Source: Microbacterium allomyrinae (GTDB lineage: Bacteria > Actinomycetota > Actinomycetes > Actinomycetales > Microbacteriaceae). From it: DNA of 64,000 nt. This document shows, one piece after another, positions 34,024 to 43,489 of the stretch; the stretch's first letter is position 1; each line of letters starts with the position of its first letter. The position numbers and the translations under genes are program-made. The notes under the pieces were generated by a model that was given only the letters and a program-made list of their open reading frames with translations, was not told the DNA's origin and made no database searches. The DNA is taken from positions 186,001 through 250,000 of the forward strand of contig NZ_JAGTTN010000005.1 in the NCBI RefSeq assembly GCF_020682705.1. The letters run 5' to 3'.

Positions 34024-35071
34024 CCTGGATCACGCCGACGCCCGTCCACCCGGCGCGGACGGCGGCTACCTCCTCCGACTCCTCACCGTACTCCGCGGCG
34101 GCGGCCGCGAGGGTGGCGTCGGCGAACGCGGTGAAGTCCACGGTGGCGGCCAGCGTGCCCGAGGTGAGGGCGCGATACCAGATGAGACCGGCCCGCTCCC
34201 ACGCGTTCCCGCCGAGCGCTTTCGCGGCGAGGTAGAACGCGTGATTCGGGATGCCGGAGTTGATGTGCACGCCCCCGTTGTCGTCGCGGGTCTGGACGTA
34301 GTCGTCCATGTGGGCGGGCTGGGGGTCCTTGCCCAGCACATCGTCGTCGTAGGCCGTGCCGGGCGCGGCGAGCGAGCGCAGCGCGCGGCCTTGGACGGAG
34401 TCGGTGAAGATCCCCTCGCCGATCAGCCAGGATGCCTCGTCGGCACCGTGGCCGAGGTGATGCTGCTCGGCGAGTGCGCCGAACACATCGGCGATGGACT
34501 CATTGAGCGCGCCCGACTGCCCGCGGTAGAGCAGACCGCCCTCGTCCTCGATCACGCCGTGCGCGAGTTCGTGCGCGATCACCGACAGCGACCTGGTGAA
34601 CCCCGTGAACACCTCGCCGTCCCCGTCGCCGAACACCATGCGCTCGCCGTTCCAGAAAGCGTTGTCGTAGTCCTCGCCGTAGTGCACAGTGGCCAGGAGC
34701 GAGCCGCCGGTGCCGTCGAGGCTGTTGCGTGCGAACGCGTCCCAGAGGAAGTCGAAGGTCGCACCGAGGCCGTCGAACGCCTCGTCGACCGCGGCGTCGC
34801 CGGAGGCGGGGTCGTCCTCGCGGCGAACCCGGATGCCGGGCAGCACCTCCCGCTGCTGTGCGTCGGAGACCTCCCGATCGGGCGCGGGAGTCGTCTCTGC
34901 GACAAGCGTGCCGGGCTCTTCGATCGACAGTCGCAGGCGAGAGCGAGCCGGACGGTACTCGCGCGGGGCGGCGAGCGTGGAGCGCGCCGCCTCTGCCGCA
35001 CGCGCCCACGTGGGTTCCTGCGCGGCGGCGATGCGGGCCAGGATGTACGGGGGAACGATCGCGGGGGCCAT
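34001..35071 (-). CDS. Protealysin-like M4 metallopeptidase
   Basis: A 356-residue thermolysin-family protease. The short propeptide carries PPYILARIA, the PPY motif diagnostic of protealysin-like precursors, and there is no secretion signal. Zinc and catalytic motifs are VIAHELAHGVIE (about residue 170) and the GALNESIADVFG segment with the third ligand, plus DNGGVHINSGIPNHAFY with the transition-state histidine. It is paired with emfourin. The ATG at 35071 lies 6 nt after TAGCCT. Such proteases have been linked to intracellular roles and bacterial interactions. Confidence 0.93.
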   Translation of the reverse strand: MAPAIVPPYILARIAAAQEPTWARAAEAARSTLAAPREYRPARSRLRLSIEEPGTLVAETTPAPDREVSDAQQREVLPGIRVRREDDPASGDAAVDEAFDGLGATFDFLWDAFARNSLDGTGGSLLATVHYGEDYDNAFWNGERMVFGDGDGEVFTGFTRSLSVIAHELAHGVIEDEGGLLYRGQSGALNESIADVFGALAEQHHLGHGADEASWLIGEGIFTDSVQGRALRSLAAPGTAYDDDVLGKDPQPAHMDDYVQTRDDNGGVHINSGIPNHAFYLAAKALGGNAWERAGLIWYRALTSGTLAATVDFTAFADATLAAAAAEYGEESEEVAAVRAGWTGVGVIQDGPDTTH

Positions 35072-35077
35072 GCTCCG

Positions 35078-35083
35078 AGGCTA
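35078..35083 (-). promoter_or_regulatory. -10 element of the M4 protease gene (leaderless)
   Basis: The minus strand reads TAGCCT, then CGGAGC, then ATG at 35071. Confidence 0.5.
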
Positions 35084-35112
35084 GCGGCGCCCCCCGACGC
35101 GATGCGTGAGCC

Positions 35113-35975
35113 TCAACCGGCACCGGGGTCGATCACGGGGATCGAGGCGAGGAGGCGTCGGGTGTACGCCACCTGGGGCTGCAGCAGCACCTTCTCGGTC
35201 GGACCCTCCTCGACGATCCGGCCGTCCTTCATGACGACGACCTCGTCGCACAGGTTCTGGACGACGCCGATGTCGTGCGACACCATCAGCAGGGTGAGCC
35301 CGTCTCGCGCCCGCAGCTCGCCGAGCAGTTCGAGGATCTGGGCGCGGACGGTCACGTCCAACGCAGACAGGGGCTCGTCGCCGACGAGGAGCCGCGGACG
35401 GTGCACGACGGCGCGCGCGAGCGCGATCCGCTGGCGCTGCCCGCCCGAGAACTCGTGCGGGAAGCGGTCGGCCATGTCGGCGTCGAGTCCGACGTCATCG
35501 AGCACTTCGCGCACGCGCCGGCGTCGATCGCCCTCGATCCCGAGCGCCCACAGCGGTTCGCCGATGATGCGCCCGACGCTCATCCGCGGGTCGAGCGACG
35601 CGTATGGATCCTGGAACACGATCCCGGTCTGGCGGCGCAGCCAGTGCAGCGAACGCGCGGGCGCCGCGGCATCGATCGGGCGGCCGTCGAATTCGACGGT
35701 GCCCTCGGTCGGGGCGTCGAGCGCGAGCAACAGGCGCACCAGCGTGGACTTTCCCGACCCCGACTCGCCGATGATGCCGACAGCCGAGCCCTCTCGCACG
35801 TCCATGTCGGCATCCTCGAGGCCCGTGGTGAAGGTCTTCGCCGCGAACAGCCCGCTCCGCGGAGCGGGGTACCGGCGCGTGAGTCCGCGCGCGCGGATCA
35901 GCGGAGCCGGGATCGCACCCGGTTCGGCCCCGGAGCGCGGGGCCGGGCCCGGTCGCCCGGCGCGCGGAGACGCGC

Positions 35976-35979
<4 letters not shown>
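35113..35979 (-). CDS. Oligopeptide ABC transporter ATP-binding subunit (DppF/OppF-like)
   Basis: A 288-residue ATPase, last gene of the operon. Walker A is IGESGSGKSTLVR (about 77), signature FSGGQRQRIALARA and Walker B LLVGDEPLSALD, with the H-loop VSHDIGVV. A C-terminal oligopeptide-ATPase extension (VAYTRRLLASIP) is present. The ATG at 35979 overlaps the upstream DppD stop (ATGA). An in-frame start at 36000 would extend into the DppD gene and has no support. Confidence 0.92.
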
Positions 35980-36760
<781 letters not shown>

Positions 36761-36764
<4 letters not shown>

Positions 36765-37825
36765 GAGACCACCTCCGGGATGTGGAGGCGAGCGCGACGG
36801 GTGGCGAAGGGGCTCCGCGACAGCGTCGGGTCGGTCGCTTCGCGCAGGGCGTCGCCGAGCAGGTTGAGGCCGAGCACGGTGAGTGTGATCGCGAGGCCCG
36901 GCCACACCACCGACAGGGGATGCACCGTGATGAACTGCTGCAGCTGGGCGAGGAGAAGACCCCAGGACGGCTCGGTCACGGGGGCGCCGAAGCCGAGGTA
37001 CGACAGGCCGGCCTCGGCGAGCACGGCGACGGCCATGCCCCACGACAGCTGCACGATGAACACCGGGGCGACGTTCGGCAGCAGATGCCGCACCAGATTC
37101 TGTGCGGGCGTGAGTCCCGATGCCCGCCCGGCGAGCACGAAGTCGCTGTGCAGGACGCGGCGAAGCTCGGGTCGCGTGACGCGTGCGATGTTGACGCCGA
37201 AGCCGATGCCGACCGACCAGATCACGACCCAGAGCGATCCGCCCCACACCGCGGAGATCATCATGGCGATGATGAGCACCGGGAACGCGATGAGGATGTC
37301 CACGAATACGGCGACCGATTCGCGCAGCCACCGGACGGTGAGGGCGCCGAGCGCTGCGAGCGCGATGCCGATCACGGTGGCGACGATCCCGGCACCGACG
37401 GCGACCAGCACGGTGGTGCGCGCGCCCGCCATGATGAGGCTCAGGATGTCGCGCCCCGAGCCGTCGGTGCCGAGCAGGTGCGGCCACCCGGGAGGCGCCC
37501 ACCGGTTCGAGATCTCGACCTGCTGCGGGTCGAACGGCGTCCAGAACCGCGCAACGATCGCTGTGATCACCACGACGGCGACCACGATGAGACCGAAGCG
37601 GCCGGTCGAGAGGTGCCACAGCCGGCCCAGCCACGCCCAGCGCGAGCGACGCGGTCTCTGTGGTCCCTGTCTCGAATTCCGCGCATCGTGTCCCGGAATC
37701 GACCGATCCGAGCCGGCCGGAGCGGTGGATTCCGGGACATGGTTCGTCGGTGGTGGCGTGTCGGCCGGGGAGGCCGGGGAGGCCGGGGGCGGAGGCGAGG
37801 CCGGGGGCGGAGAGCCGGGGGTCAT
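36761..37825 (-). CDS. Oligopeptide ABC transporter permease (DppC-like) with a Pro-rich N-terminal extension
   Basis: A 354-residue membrane subunit with five to six helices and the DppC-type coupling motif (GRASGLTPAQNLVRHLLPN). The periplasmic start LLGTDGSGRDILS is characteristic. Its first 60 or so residues are a Pro/Ser/Ala-rich, disordered-looking extension (SPPPASPPPPASPASPAD) absent from ordinary DppC; this part of the gene contains tandem GGCCGGGG repeats and a 12-bp inverted repeat. The start overlaps the DppB stop by 4 bp. Confidence 0.9.
37689..37739. repeat. 12-bp perfect inverted repeat inside the DppC N-terminal extension
   Basis: TGTCCCGGAATC at 37689-37700 and GATTCCGGGACA at 37728-37739, spacer 27 nt. 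It encodes part of the non-conserved extension (around NHVPESTAP to DARNS). Confidence 0.5.
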
Positions 37826-38772
37826 GCCGCCTCCCGCTGCCGAGGGTCTATGACGCGGTGCACGAGGTCGACGACGAAGCCGACGATGAGGACGAAACCG
37901 GTCAGGGCGAGCAGCTCGCCCTGCACCTTGGGGAGGTCGCGCGCGCCGACGTCGGCCACGAGCATGCGCCCGATCCCGGGCAGCGAGAACAGCTGCTCGA
38001 TCACGACGGCGCCGACGATGATTCCGGCGACCTGCAGACCGAGCACCGTGATGACGGACAGGCCCACCACGGGAAGCCCGTGCCGGATCAGCGCAGCGTC
38101 ACGGGTGAGGCCCTTGGCCGCAGCCGTCCGGACGAAGTCCTGCCCGACCGCCTGGAGCGTGGCGCTGCGGACGAAGCGCATCAGCATGGCGCCCTCGACG
38201 ATGCCGATCGTGAGGGCGGGGAGCAGCAGCGAGCGCAGCGCGGCGCCCGGGTCGTTCCATCCGGCGCGCGGGAACCCCTGCGCGGGGAGCCAGCCGAGCC
38301 ACACGGCGAATACGACGACGAGCATCATTCCCGCCCAGACCACCGGCACTGCCGCGAGCGTCTGGGCGCCCACGCTCAACGCGGTGCCATCGGCGCGGCC
38401 GCGCCGCATGGCCGACAGCACGCCCAACGGCACGCTGATGATCACCGCGATCGTGAGCGACAGGATGCCGAGGGGGACGGTGACCTCGGCCTTCTCGGCC
38501 AGTTCGTCCACGACGCTGGTGCCCGTCAGCAGCGACGAGCCGAGGTCGCCGCGCAAGACGCCGCCGATCCAGTCGAGGTACTGCGCCGGAAGCGGCTGGT
38601 CGAGACCGAGCCGCTCCCGGACCGCGGCGATCTGCTCGGGCGTCGAGCCCGTGCCCGCGATCAGCTGCGCGATGTCACCGGGGAGGACCCGCAGCGTGAC
38701 GAAGATGAGCACGCTGGCCACGAGAAGCCCGAGCAGAAGCAGGGCGAATCGGGTCAGCGTGTATCGGATCAC
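37822..38772 (-). CDS. Oligopeptide ABC transporter permease (DppB-like)
   Basis: A 316-residue membrane subunit. Its first helix starts MIRYTLTRFALLLLGLLVAS, followed by LRVLPGD, QYLDWIGGVLRGDLGSSL and the DppB coupling region (RTAAAKGLTRDAALIRHGL). Six helices fit the family. The start overlaps the binding-protein stop and the stop overlaps DppC, each by 4 bp. Confidence 0.92.
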   Translation of the reverse strand: MIRYTLTRFALLLLGLLVASVLIFVTLRVLPGDIAQLIAGTGSTPEQIAAVRERLGLDQPLPAQYLDWIGGVLRGDLGSSLLTGTSVVDELAEKAEVTVPLGILSLTIAVIISVPLGVLSAMRRGRADGTALSVGAQTLAAVPVVWAGMMLVVVFAVWLGWLPAQGFPRAGWNDPGAALRSLLLPALTIGIVEGAMLMRFVRSATLQAVGQDFVRTAAAKGLTRDAALIRHGLPVVGLSVITVLGLQVAGIIVGAVVIEQLFSLPGIGRMLVADVGARDLPKVQGELLALTGFVLIVGFVVDLVHRVIDPRQREAA

Positions 38773-40277
38773 CCGTTGCTCTTGGCGATCTCGGCAAGGT
38801 TGAGGCGCTCGTTCACGTTGATCGAGGGCATACCGGTGATGTTAGTGCCGACCGCCACGACCGAGGCTCCGTTGTAGAGCCAGTCCGCGGCGGAGTCCTC
38901 GGCGACGATGCGCGCGGCCTGCGCGAGCAGGTCGGCGGCCTCGGCCTCGTCGGTCGCGGCGAGCGATTCTGCGTAGAGCTCCTGCACCTCGGGGTTGTCG
39001 TAGGTGAAGTAGTAGTCGGGGTTCGCCCAGTTCTCGAAGTCGCGCGCCTCGGTGTGCAGGACGAAGCTGAGGTCGTAGTCCTGGTTGATGTAGACGTCGT
39101 TGAGCCACGTCGGGAAGTCGACCGATTCGACCTCCAGCGTGATGCCGACCTCGTTGAGGTCCGACACGAGGATCTGGGGGATCGTGGTCGCATAGAAGTT
39201 GGGGATCGTCAGCGTGAGCTCGAGGTCGTCTGCACCAGCCTCCTCGAGCAGGGCGCGGGCGGCATCGGGGTCGTACGGGGCGATGTCCGAGAGGTCTTCG
39301 TACCCCGGGTCGAGCTCGGGGATGGGGCCGTACTGCGTCTGGCCCGACGCGAGCGCCTCGACGATCGCATCGTGGTCGATCGCCTGGCGGATCGCCTGGC
39401 GCACGCGCTTGTCTGCGAGCGGACCCGAGGTCTGGTTGAACGCGAGCGTGCCCTTGTCGGTGGACTGGCCGAGCACGAGGGCGAAGTCGCCCGTCTCCTC
39501 GACCTGGTCCTTCAGGTTCGCGTCGAACCCCGTCACCACGTCGACCTCCCCCGCCAGCGCGGCGTTGAGAGCTGCCTGGTTGTCGGGGATGTAGTCGAAC
39601 ACGACCTCGGCGACGGCGGACGGCTCGCCCCAGTAGGCGTCGTTGCGCGCGAAGGTGATGCTGTCGCCCTGCCGCCAGCTGGCCAGGGCGAACGGGCCGG
39701 TGCCGTTGGTCTTGGTCTTGTAGTCGACGCCGTCGCCCTCCTTCAGCACGAGGCCGGCGCGGCCGGTGAGATTCCACAGCAGGCTGGAGTCGGGCTGGGT
39801 CAGCGTGAGGGTGATCTCCTGCCCCTCGGCGGCGATCGATGCCACGTTGGCGAGACGCGAGGAGTCGCTCCACGCGGGGGTGTCCTTGCGGGTCTGCAGC
39901 GACCAGACGACATCCTGCGGGGTCAGCTCCTGGCCGTCGTGGAAGGTCACACCCTCTCGGAGCGTGAACGTGTAGGTCAGACCGTCCGTCGAGACCGTCC
40001 AGTCGCTCGCCAGGGCCGGCACGATGTCCTGCTCCGGGGTGCGCGCCACCAGCCCCTGGTACACGTTGTCGACCAGGATCTGGTCGAGGGCGGCGCCCGC
40101 CGTCTCGCGGATGTCGAGGTTTCCGGGCTCGAGCACCAGTCGGATCGCGACGGACGCATCGGGGTCGGGCTCGCCCGTCGTGGTGGGGGCGGGCTCGCTG
40201 CCGGCGCTGCAGGCGCTGAGTGCGAGGACGCCGGCGGCGAGGATCGAGGTCGCGACGAGGACGGTGCGACGGAGCAT
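38769..40277 (-). CDS. Lipoprotein substrate-binding protein of the oligopeptide ABC transporter (SBP family 5)
   Basis: A 502-residue exported lipoprotein. The signal peptide MLRRTVLVATSILAAGVLAL ends in the lipobox LSAC (Cys about residue 22), followed by a Ser/Thr/Pro linker and an SBP_bac_5 domain (LVARTPEQDIVPALASDW, FHDGQELTPQDVVWSL, RQAIRQAIDHDAIV). It captures peptides, or another ligand such as nickel or sugars, and delivers them to the permeases. The ATG at 40277 has AAGGA upstream; a longer frame to 40409 adds a non-signal sequence. First gene of the operon. Confidence 0.93.
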   Translation of the reverse strand: MLRRTVLVATSILAAGVLALSACSAGSEPAPTTTGEPDPDASVAIRLVLEPGNLDIRETAGAALDQILVDNVYQGLVARTPEQDIVPALASDWTVSTDGLTYTFTLREGVTFHDGQELTPQDVVWSLQTRKDTPAWSDSSRLANVASIAAEGQEITLTLTQPDSSLLWNLTGRAGLVLKEGDGVDYKTKTNGTGPFALASWRQGDSITFARNDAYWGEPSAVAEVVFDYIPDNQAALNAALAGEVDVVTGFDANLKDQVEETGDFALVLGQSTDKGTLAFNQTSGPLADKRVRQAIRQAIDHDAIVEALASGQTQYGPIPELDPGYEDLSDIAPYDPDAARALLEEAGADDLELTLTIPNFYATTIPQILVSDLNEVGITLEVESVDFPTWLNDVYINQDYDLSFVLHTEARDFENWANPDYYFTYDNPEVQELYAESLAATDEAEAADLLAQAARIVAEDSAADWLYNGASVVAVGTNITGMPSINVNERLNLAEIAKSNG

Positions 40278-40411
40278 GGGGGTCCTTTCGGAGGGGTCCG
40301 CGTGTGCTGTGGCGGGTGCCGGCGGCGACGGGTCTTCGCGACTGCCGGTGCGATAGTCCAGCCTAGGGACATCGCGACGGGCCACGGCGACCCGGTACAC
40401 GGAACGCAACA

Positions 40412-40427
40412 GAAGCGTTAGCGCTTC
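40412..40427. promoter_or_regulatory. Perfect 6-bp-arm dyad upstream of the ABC operon
   Basis: GAAGCG-TTAG-CGCTTC between the hydrolase stop (40458) and the binding-protein gene (40277), both on the minus strand. It may terminate the hydrolase gene (TGTTGCGTT follows the hairpin on that strand), or serve as an operator of the ABC operon. The 180-bp gap also has a TAGGCT about 90 nt before the operon start. Confidence 0.4.
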
Positions 40428-40457
40428 CCGGATGCCCGGATCGAGTGCGCAGCGCGC

Positions 40458-41408
40458 TCAGTCCGGCGCGGCCAGGGTGCGCAGGCGCTCGCCGAGGGCG
40501 ACGGGGATCTCCTCCTGCACGTTGTGCCCGGCATCGACCACGGCGACGGATGCCTCGGGGTTGCGACGGGCGAACTCGGCGGCATCCGCTTCGGTGACGT
40601 AGCCGCGTTCTCCGCGCAGCAGCGTGGTGGGCGCCACGACACCCGCGAGGTCTTTCCAGCCGCTCTCTCCGAGGACGGCCGACACCGCGTCCGGCGATGC
40701 CGAGGCATCCGAGGGGGGCGCGGCGTGCACCGCGTTGGCCAGGTGCGCGAAGTGGTGCTTCCACTCGACGCGTCCGTCGGCGCGGACGCGGGAGTTGAAG
40801 AACACGCCGCGCTCGGCCTTGCGACGGGTGCCGCCGCCGAGGCCGAACGCCAGCGCGCGGTCGACGAGCTCGGCGCGCGACGTCCAATCCACGGGGCCGG
40901 CGAAGAACTCCCGGATCTGCGTCGGACCCGCGTTCGGATCGACGCCGGGCGTGATGTCGATGACGACCAGTTCGGCGACGAGGTCGGGTCGGGATGCCGC
41001 GACCGCCGCGGCCGTCAGCCCGCCCAGCGATTGTCCGACGAGCACCTGCGGTGCATCCGTCCAGGCATCCAGCCCCGCCGCGACATCCGGCGCGAGGACG
41101 CGGGCGATGTAGGCGGCATCGGTGCGCCACGACGAGTCGCCGTGGCCGGGCAGATCGATCGCGAGGGCGGGCAGGCCGAGCGCCAGGATCGTGGTGTCCC
41201 ACGTGTGGGCGTTCAGGCCCGCCCCGTGCAGGAACGTCACCGCCGGCGTGGCCTCGGGAGCGCCTCCGGGCGCATAGCGCAGGGCGCTCAGCGAGCGCCC
41301 GTCGGGAAGTGTCAGGGTGAGGCGCTCGCCGCGGGGGATGGGCCCTGCGATGCCGGCGTCGGCAGCCTGTTCCTGAAGGAAGGAGAACTCGTCGATCGGT
41401 TCGCTCAC
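40458..41408 (-). CDS. Alpha/beta hydrolase
   Basis: A 316-residue hydrolase. Oxyanion motif TFLHGAGLNAHTW, then LAIDLPGHGDS, the nucleophile elbow VGQSLGGLTAAAVA (about residue 135), an acid in the RGERGYVTEADA region and a C-terminal histidine in VVDAGHNVQEEIP. No specific substrate can be assigned. The GTG at 41408 is placed 6 nt after GAGAAT; an in-frame ATG at 41426 (MGENVPVSEP) is an alternative. Confidence 0.85.
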   Translation of the reverse strand: MSEPIDEFSFLQEQAADAGIAGPIPRGERLTLTLPDGRSLSALRYAPGGAPEATPAVTFLHGAGLNAHTWDTTILALGLPALAIDLPGHGDSSWRTDAAYIARVLAPDVAAGLDAWTDAPQVLVGQSLGGLTAAAVAASRPDLVAELVVIDITPGVDPNAGPTQIREFFAGPVDWTSRAELVDRALAFGLGGGTRRKAERGVFFNSRVRADGRVEWKHHFAHLANAVHAAPPSDASASPDAVSAVLGESGWKDLAGVVAPTTLLRGERGYVTEADAAEFARRNPEASVAVVDAGHNVQEEIPVALGERLRTLAAPD

Positions 41409-41414
41409 GGGCAC

Positions 41415-41420
41415 ATTCTC
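41415..41420 (-). promoter_or_regulatory. -10 element of the alpha/beta hydrolase gene
   Basis: The minus strand reads GAGAAT, then GTGCCC, then GTG at 41408. Confidence 0.4.
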
Positions 41421-41464
41421 TCCCATCGCGGAGGCATCGAGATCCCGGGTGTCATGGCGCTTCA

Positions 41465-41470
41465 TAGACT
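41465..41470 (+). promoter_or_regulatory. -10 element of the AlkD-like gene
   Basis: TAGACT, giving a leader of about 10 nt that contains GGAGG before ATG 41487. Confidence 0.5.
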
Positions 41471-41486
41471 GGGCTCGGAGGTCCCG

Positions 41487-42167
41487 ATGCCCGAAACGAC
41501 CCTGTCCGAGGCGCTGGCCGAACTCGCCGCCCTGGAGGATCCCAAGATGCGCGCCGCGAACGAGAAGCGCGGCGACGACCACGGCATCAACCTCGGGCGC
41601 ATGAGGGCGCTGGCCAAGAGGATCAAGACCGACCAGCCGCTCGCACGTGAACTGTGGGAGACCGGCGAGACTGCTCCGCGCCTGCTCGCGATACTCGTCT
41701 GTCGCCCGCGCGAGTACAGCGCGGACGAACTGGACGCGATGCTCCGCGAGACGGATCCTCCGAAGGTGAACGAGTGGTTCGTCAGCTACGTCGCCAAGAA
41801 GTCGCCGCTGGCCGAAGAGCTGCGGATGCGCTGGTTCGGCGATGCGGATCCCACCGTCGCGGCAGCGGCGTGGTCCCTGACGAGCGAACGCGTGGTCAAG
41901 AAGGCGGAGGGCCTCGACCTCGACGACCTTCTCGATCTGATCGAGCGCGACATGAGGGACGCGCCGCCGCGGCCGCAGTGGACGATGAACGAGACGCTCG
42001 CGCAGATCGGCATCCACAACGCGCGATTGCGCCCTCGCGCGCTGGAGATCGGCGAGCGGCTGCAGGTGCTCGCCGACTATCCGACGCCTCCGGGCTGCAC
42101 GTCGCCGTTCGCTCCGAGCTGGATCTCCGAGATCGTGCGCCGCCGCGAAGCCGTCACCGCTGGATAG
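41487..42167 (+). CDS. DNA alkylation repair protein (AlkD-like HEAT-repeat family)
   Basis: A 226-residue all-helical protein of the AlkD/AlkC-like family. Segments VNEWFVSYVAKKSPLAEELRMRWFGD and PTVAAAAWSLTSERVVKK resemble HEAT repeats; WTMNETLAQIGIHNARLRPRAL is conserved in actinobacterial members. AlkD removes bulky alkylpurines by base excision. I could not verify the catalytic Asp by alignment. The ATG follows GGAGG by 4 nt; longer in-frame starts lie in the divergent hydrolase gene. The TAG stop doubles as the start of the next promoter. Confidence 0.75.
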   Translation: MPETTLSEALAELAALEDPKMRAANEKRGDDHGINLGRMRALAKRIKTDQPLARELWETGETAPRLLAILVCRPREYSADELDAMLRETDPPKVNEWFVSYVAKKSPLAEELRMRWFGDADPTVAAAAWSLTSERVVKKAEGLDLDDLLDLIERDMRDAPPRPQWTMNETLAQIGIHNARLRPRALEIGERLQVLADYPTPPGCTSPFAPSWISEIVRRREAVTAG

Positions 42168-42170
42168 GCT
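42165..42170 (+). promoter_or_regulatory. -10 element of the CMD gene, overlapping the alkD-like stop codon
   Basis: TAGGCT, whose TAG is the preceding stop codon, then GACGGC and ATG at 42177. Confidence 0.5.
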
Positions 42171-42176
42171 GACGGC

Positions 42177-42686
42177 ATGACGCAAGAACCCCGCGTACAC
42201 CTGTCGAGATCGGCCCCGCCTGCCTATCAGGCGCTCTCGGCGTTCTCGAAGGCCGTCGGCGCGATCGCCACCGAGAACGGCCTCGACGACCGCCTGAAGG
42301 AGCTCGTGCAGATCCACACGTCGCAGCTGAACGGCTGCGCGTACTGCGTGCGTGTCCACGTCGAACGGGCTGTGAAGGCCGGCGTCACCGCGGATGTCGT
42401 CGCGCAGCTGCCGGTGTGGCGCGACTCCGGAGTCTTCACCGATCGCGAGCGCGCGGGGCTCGAACTCGCCGAGTCGTTCGCGTTCATCCACGATGACGGC
42501 ATCCCCGACGATGTCTACGACCGCGTCGGCGGAGTGCTCAGCGAGGCCGAGTACGTCGCTCTCAGCTGGATCCTCGTCTCGATCAACGCGTTCAACCGCG
42601 TCGCGATCGCCGGACGCTACGACGTGCCGCCGCGCGATGACCTCACCCGCGAAGACAAGGACGCCGCCGCGGGCAAGGCGTGGTGA
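42177..42686 (+). CDS. Carboxymuconolactone decarboxylase / AhpD-like peroxidase family protein
   Basis: A 169-residue CMD-fold protein. The redox motif is NGCAYCVRVHVE (C-x2-C with a following H, about residues 53-61), as in AhpD alkylhydroperoxidases and Acinetobacter-type stress proteins. It probably reduces peroxides with a thiol cofactor such as mycothiol. GTGA overlap with the next gene suggests [13 protein letters not shown] coupling. Confidence 0.88.
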   Translation: MTQEPRVHLSRSAPPAYQALSAFSKAVGAIATENGLDDRLKELVQIHTSQLNGCAYCVRVHVERAVKAGVTADVVAQLPVWRDSGVFTDRERAGLELAESFAFIHDDGIPDDVYDRVGGVLSEAEYVALSWILVSINAFNRVAIAGRYDVPPRDDLTREDKDAAAGKAW

Positions 42687-43421
42687 CAGCGGCAGACTCC
42701 GAGGCCGGCGACCCGGTGGTCTCGGGCGCCGTGAATCTCCGCGACGTCGGCGGCCTCGCGGCGGGTGCCCTGGTCACACGCCACGGCGTGCTGTTCCGCT
42801 CGGGCAACCTCGCGCGGCTGGACGCTGCGGGAGCGCGCGCTCGCCGACCTGCGTCTGCGGCGGATCATCGATCTGCGCGCGGACGAAGAGGTCGCGCGCG
42901 AGCCGAGCCTGCTGGACGGGATCGACGTGGTGACGCAGCGCGTGCCGTTGTTCCTCGGCTCGGTCGACTCCTTCTTCAGCGACGACATCGGACTCGACGA
43001 GATGTACCGCCGCCTGGTCGATGACTCCTCGGCCGGTGTCGTGGACGTGGTGCGCGGCATCCTGGCCGACCAGCCGGTGCTGGTGCACTGCACGGTCGGA
43101 AAGGATCGCACCGGGGTCACGGTCGCGCTGACTCTCGCCGCCGCCGGGGTCGATGCAGAGTCCGTCGTGTCGGACTACGCCCGCACCGAGGTGCTGCTTC
43201 CCGAAGGGCGCAACCGCCGGATCGTGGAGTTCCTGCGCGCCCTGCACCCCGAGGCGGTGCATCTCGAGGACCTCGCGACCCGTTCGCCCGCACCTGTCAT
43301 GCGCGCATTGCTGGATGACGTCGTCGCGCGCTACGGCTCGGCCGCGGACTACCTGCGCGCACCCGGTCTCGACGACGACGAAGCGGCGGAGCTGCGACGC
43401 GTGCTGCTGCGCGAATTGTGA
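42683..43421 (+). pseudogene. Tyrosine-protein phosphatase with a single-base frameshift
   Basis: The first part reads VNLRDVGGLAAGALVTRHGVLFRSGNLARLDAAG from GTG 42683; the rest continues in the +1 frame from about 42832: ERALADLRLRRIIDLRADEE. The second frame holds the active-site loop VHCTVGKDRTG (C-x5-R). Removing one G of the GGG run at 42829-42831 joins both into a full-length protein of about 245 residues of the IphP/PtpB lipid-phosphatase-like family. Either this is a real loss-of-function mutation, a sequencing error, or (less likely) a programmed shift. The start overlaps the CMD stop by 4 bp. Confidence 0.8.
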
Positions 43422-43447
43422 CGGCTGAGCCCACTCTCTTTTCGCAC

Positions 43448-43466
43448 TGAGGTAAGGCAACCCTTC
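43448..43466 (+). promoter_or_regulatory. Candidate DtxR/IdeR iron box
   Basis: TGAGGTAAGGCAACCCTTC matches 13 of 19 positions of the DtxR/IdeR consensus (TTAGGTTAGGCTAACCTAA). It overlaps the -35 region of the promoter whose -10 is TATAGT at 43475. Confidence 0.5.
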
Positions 43467-43474
43467 ATCAGGGG

Positions 43475-43480
43475 TATAGT
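43475..43480 (+). promoter_or_regulatory. -10 element of the SIP-like gene
   Basis: TATAGT, then 9 nt, then ATG at 43490. Confidence 0.55.
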
Positions 43481-43489
43481 GGATTCGTC

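Noticed and set aside
42764..43460. Minus-strand frame opposite the phosphatase (42774-43460) as a gene
   Set aside because: It is antisense to the clear C-x5-R phosphatase sequence and has no recognisable motif.
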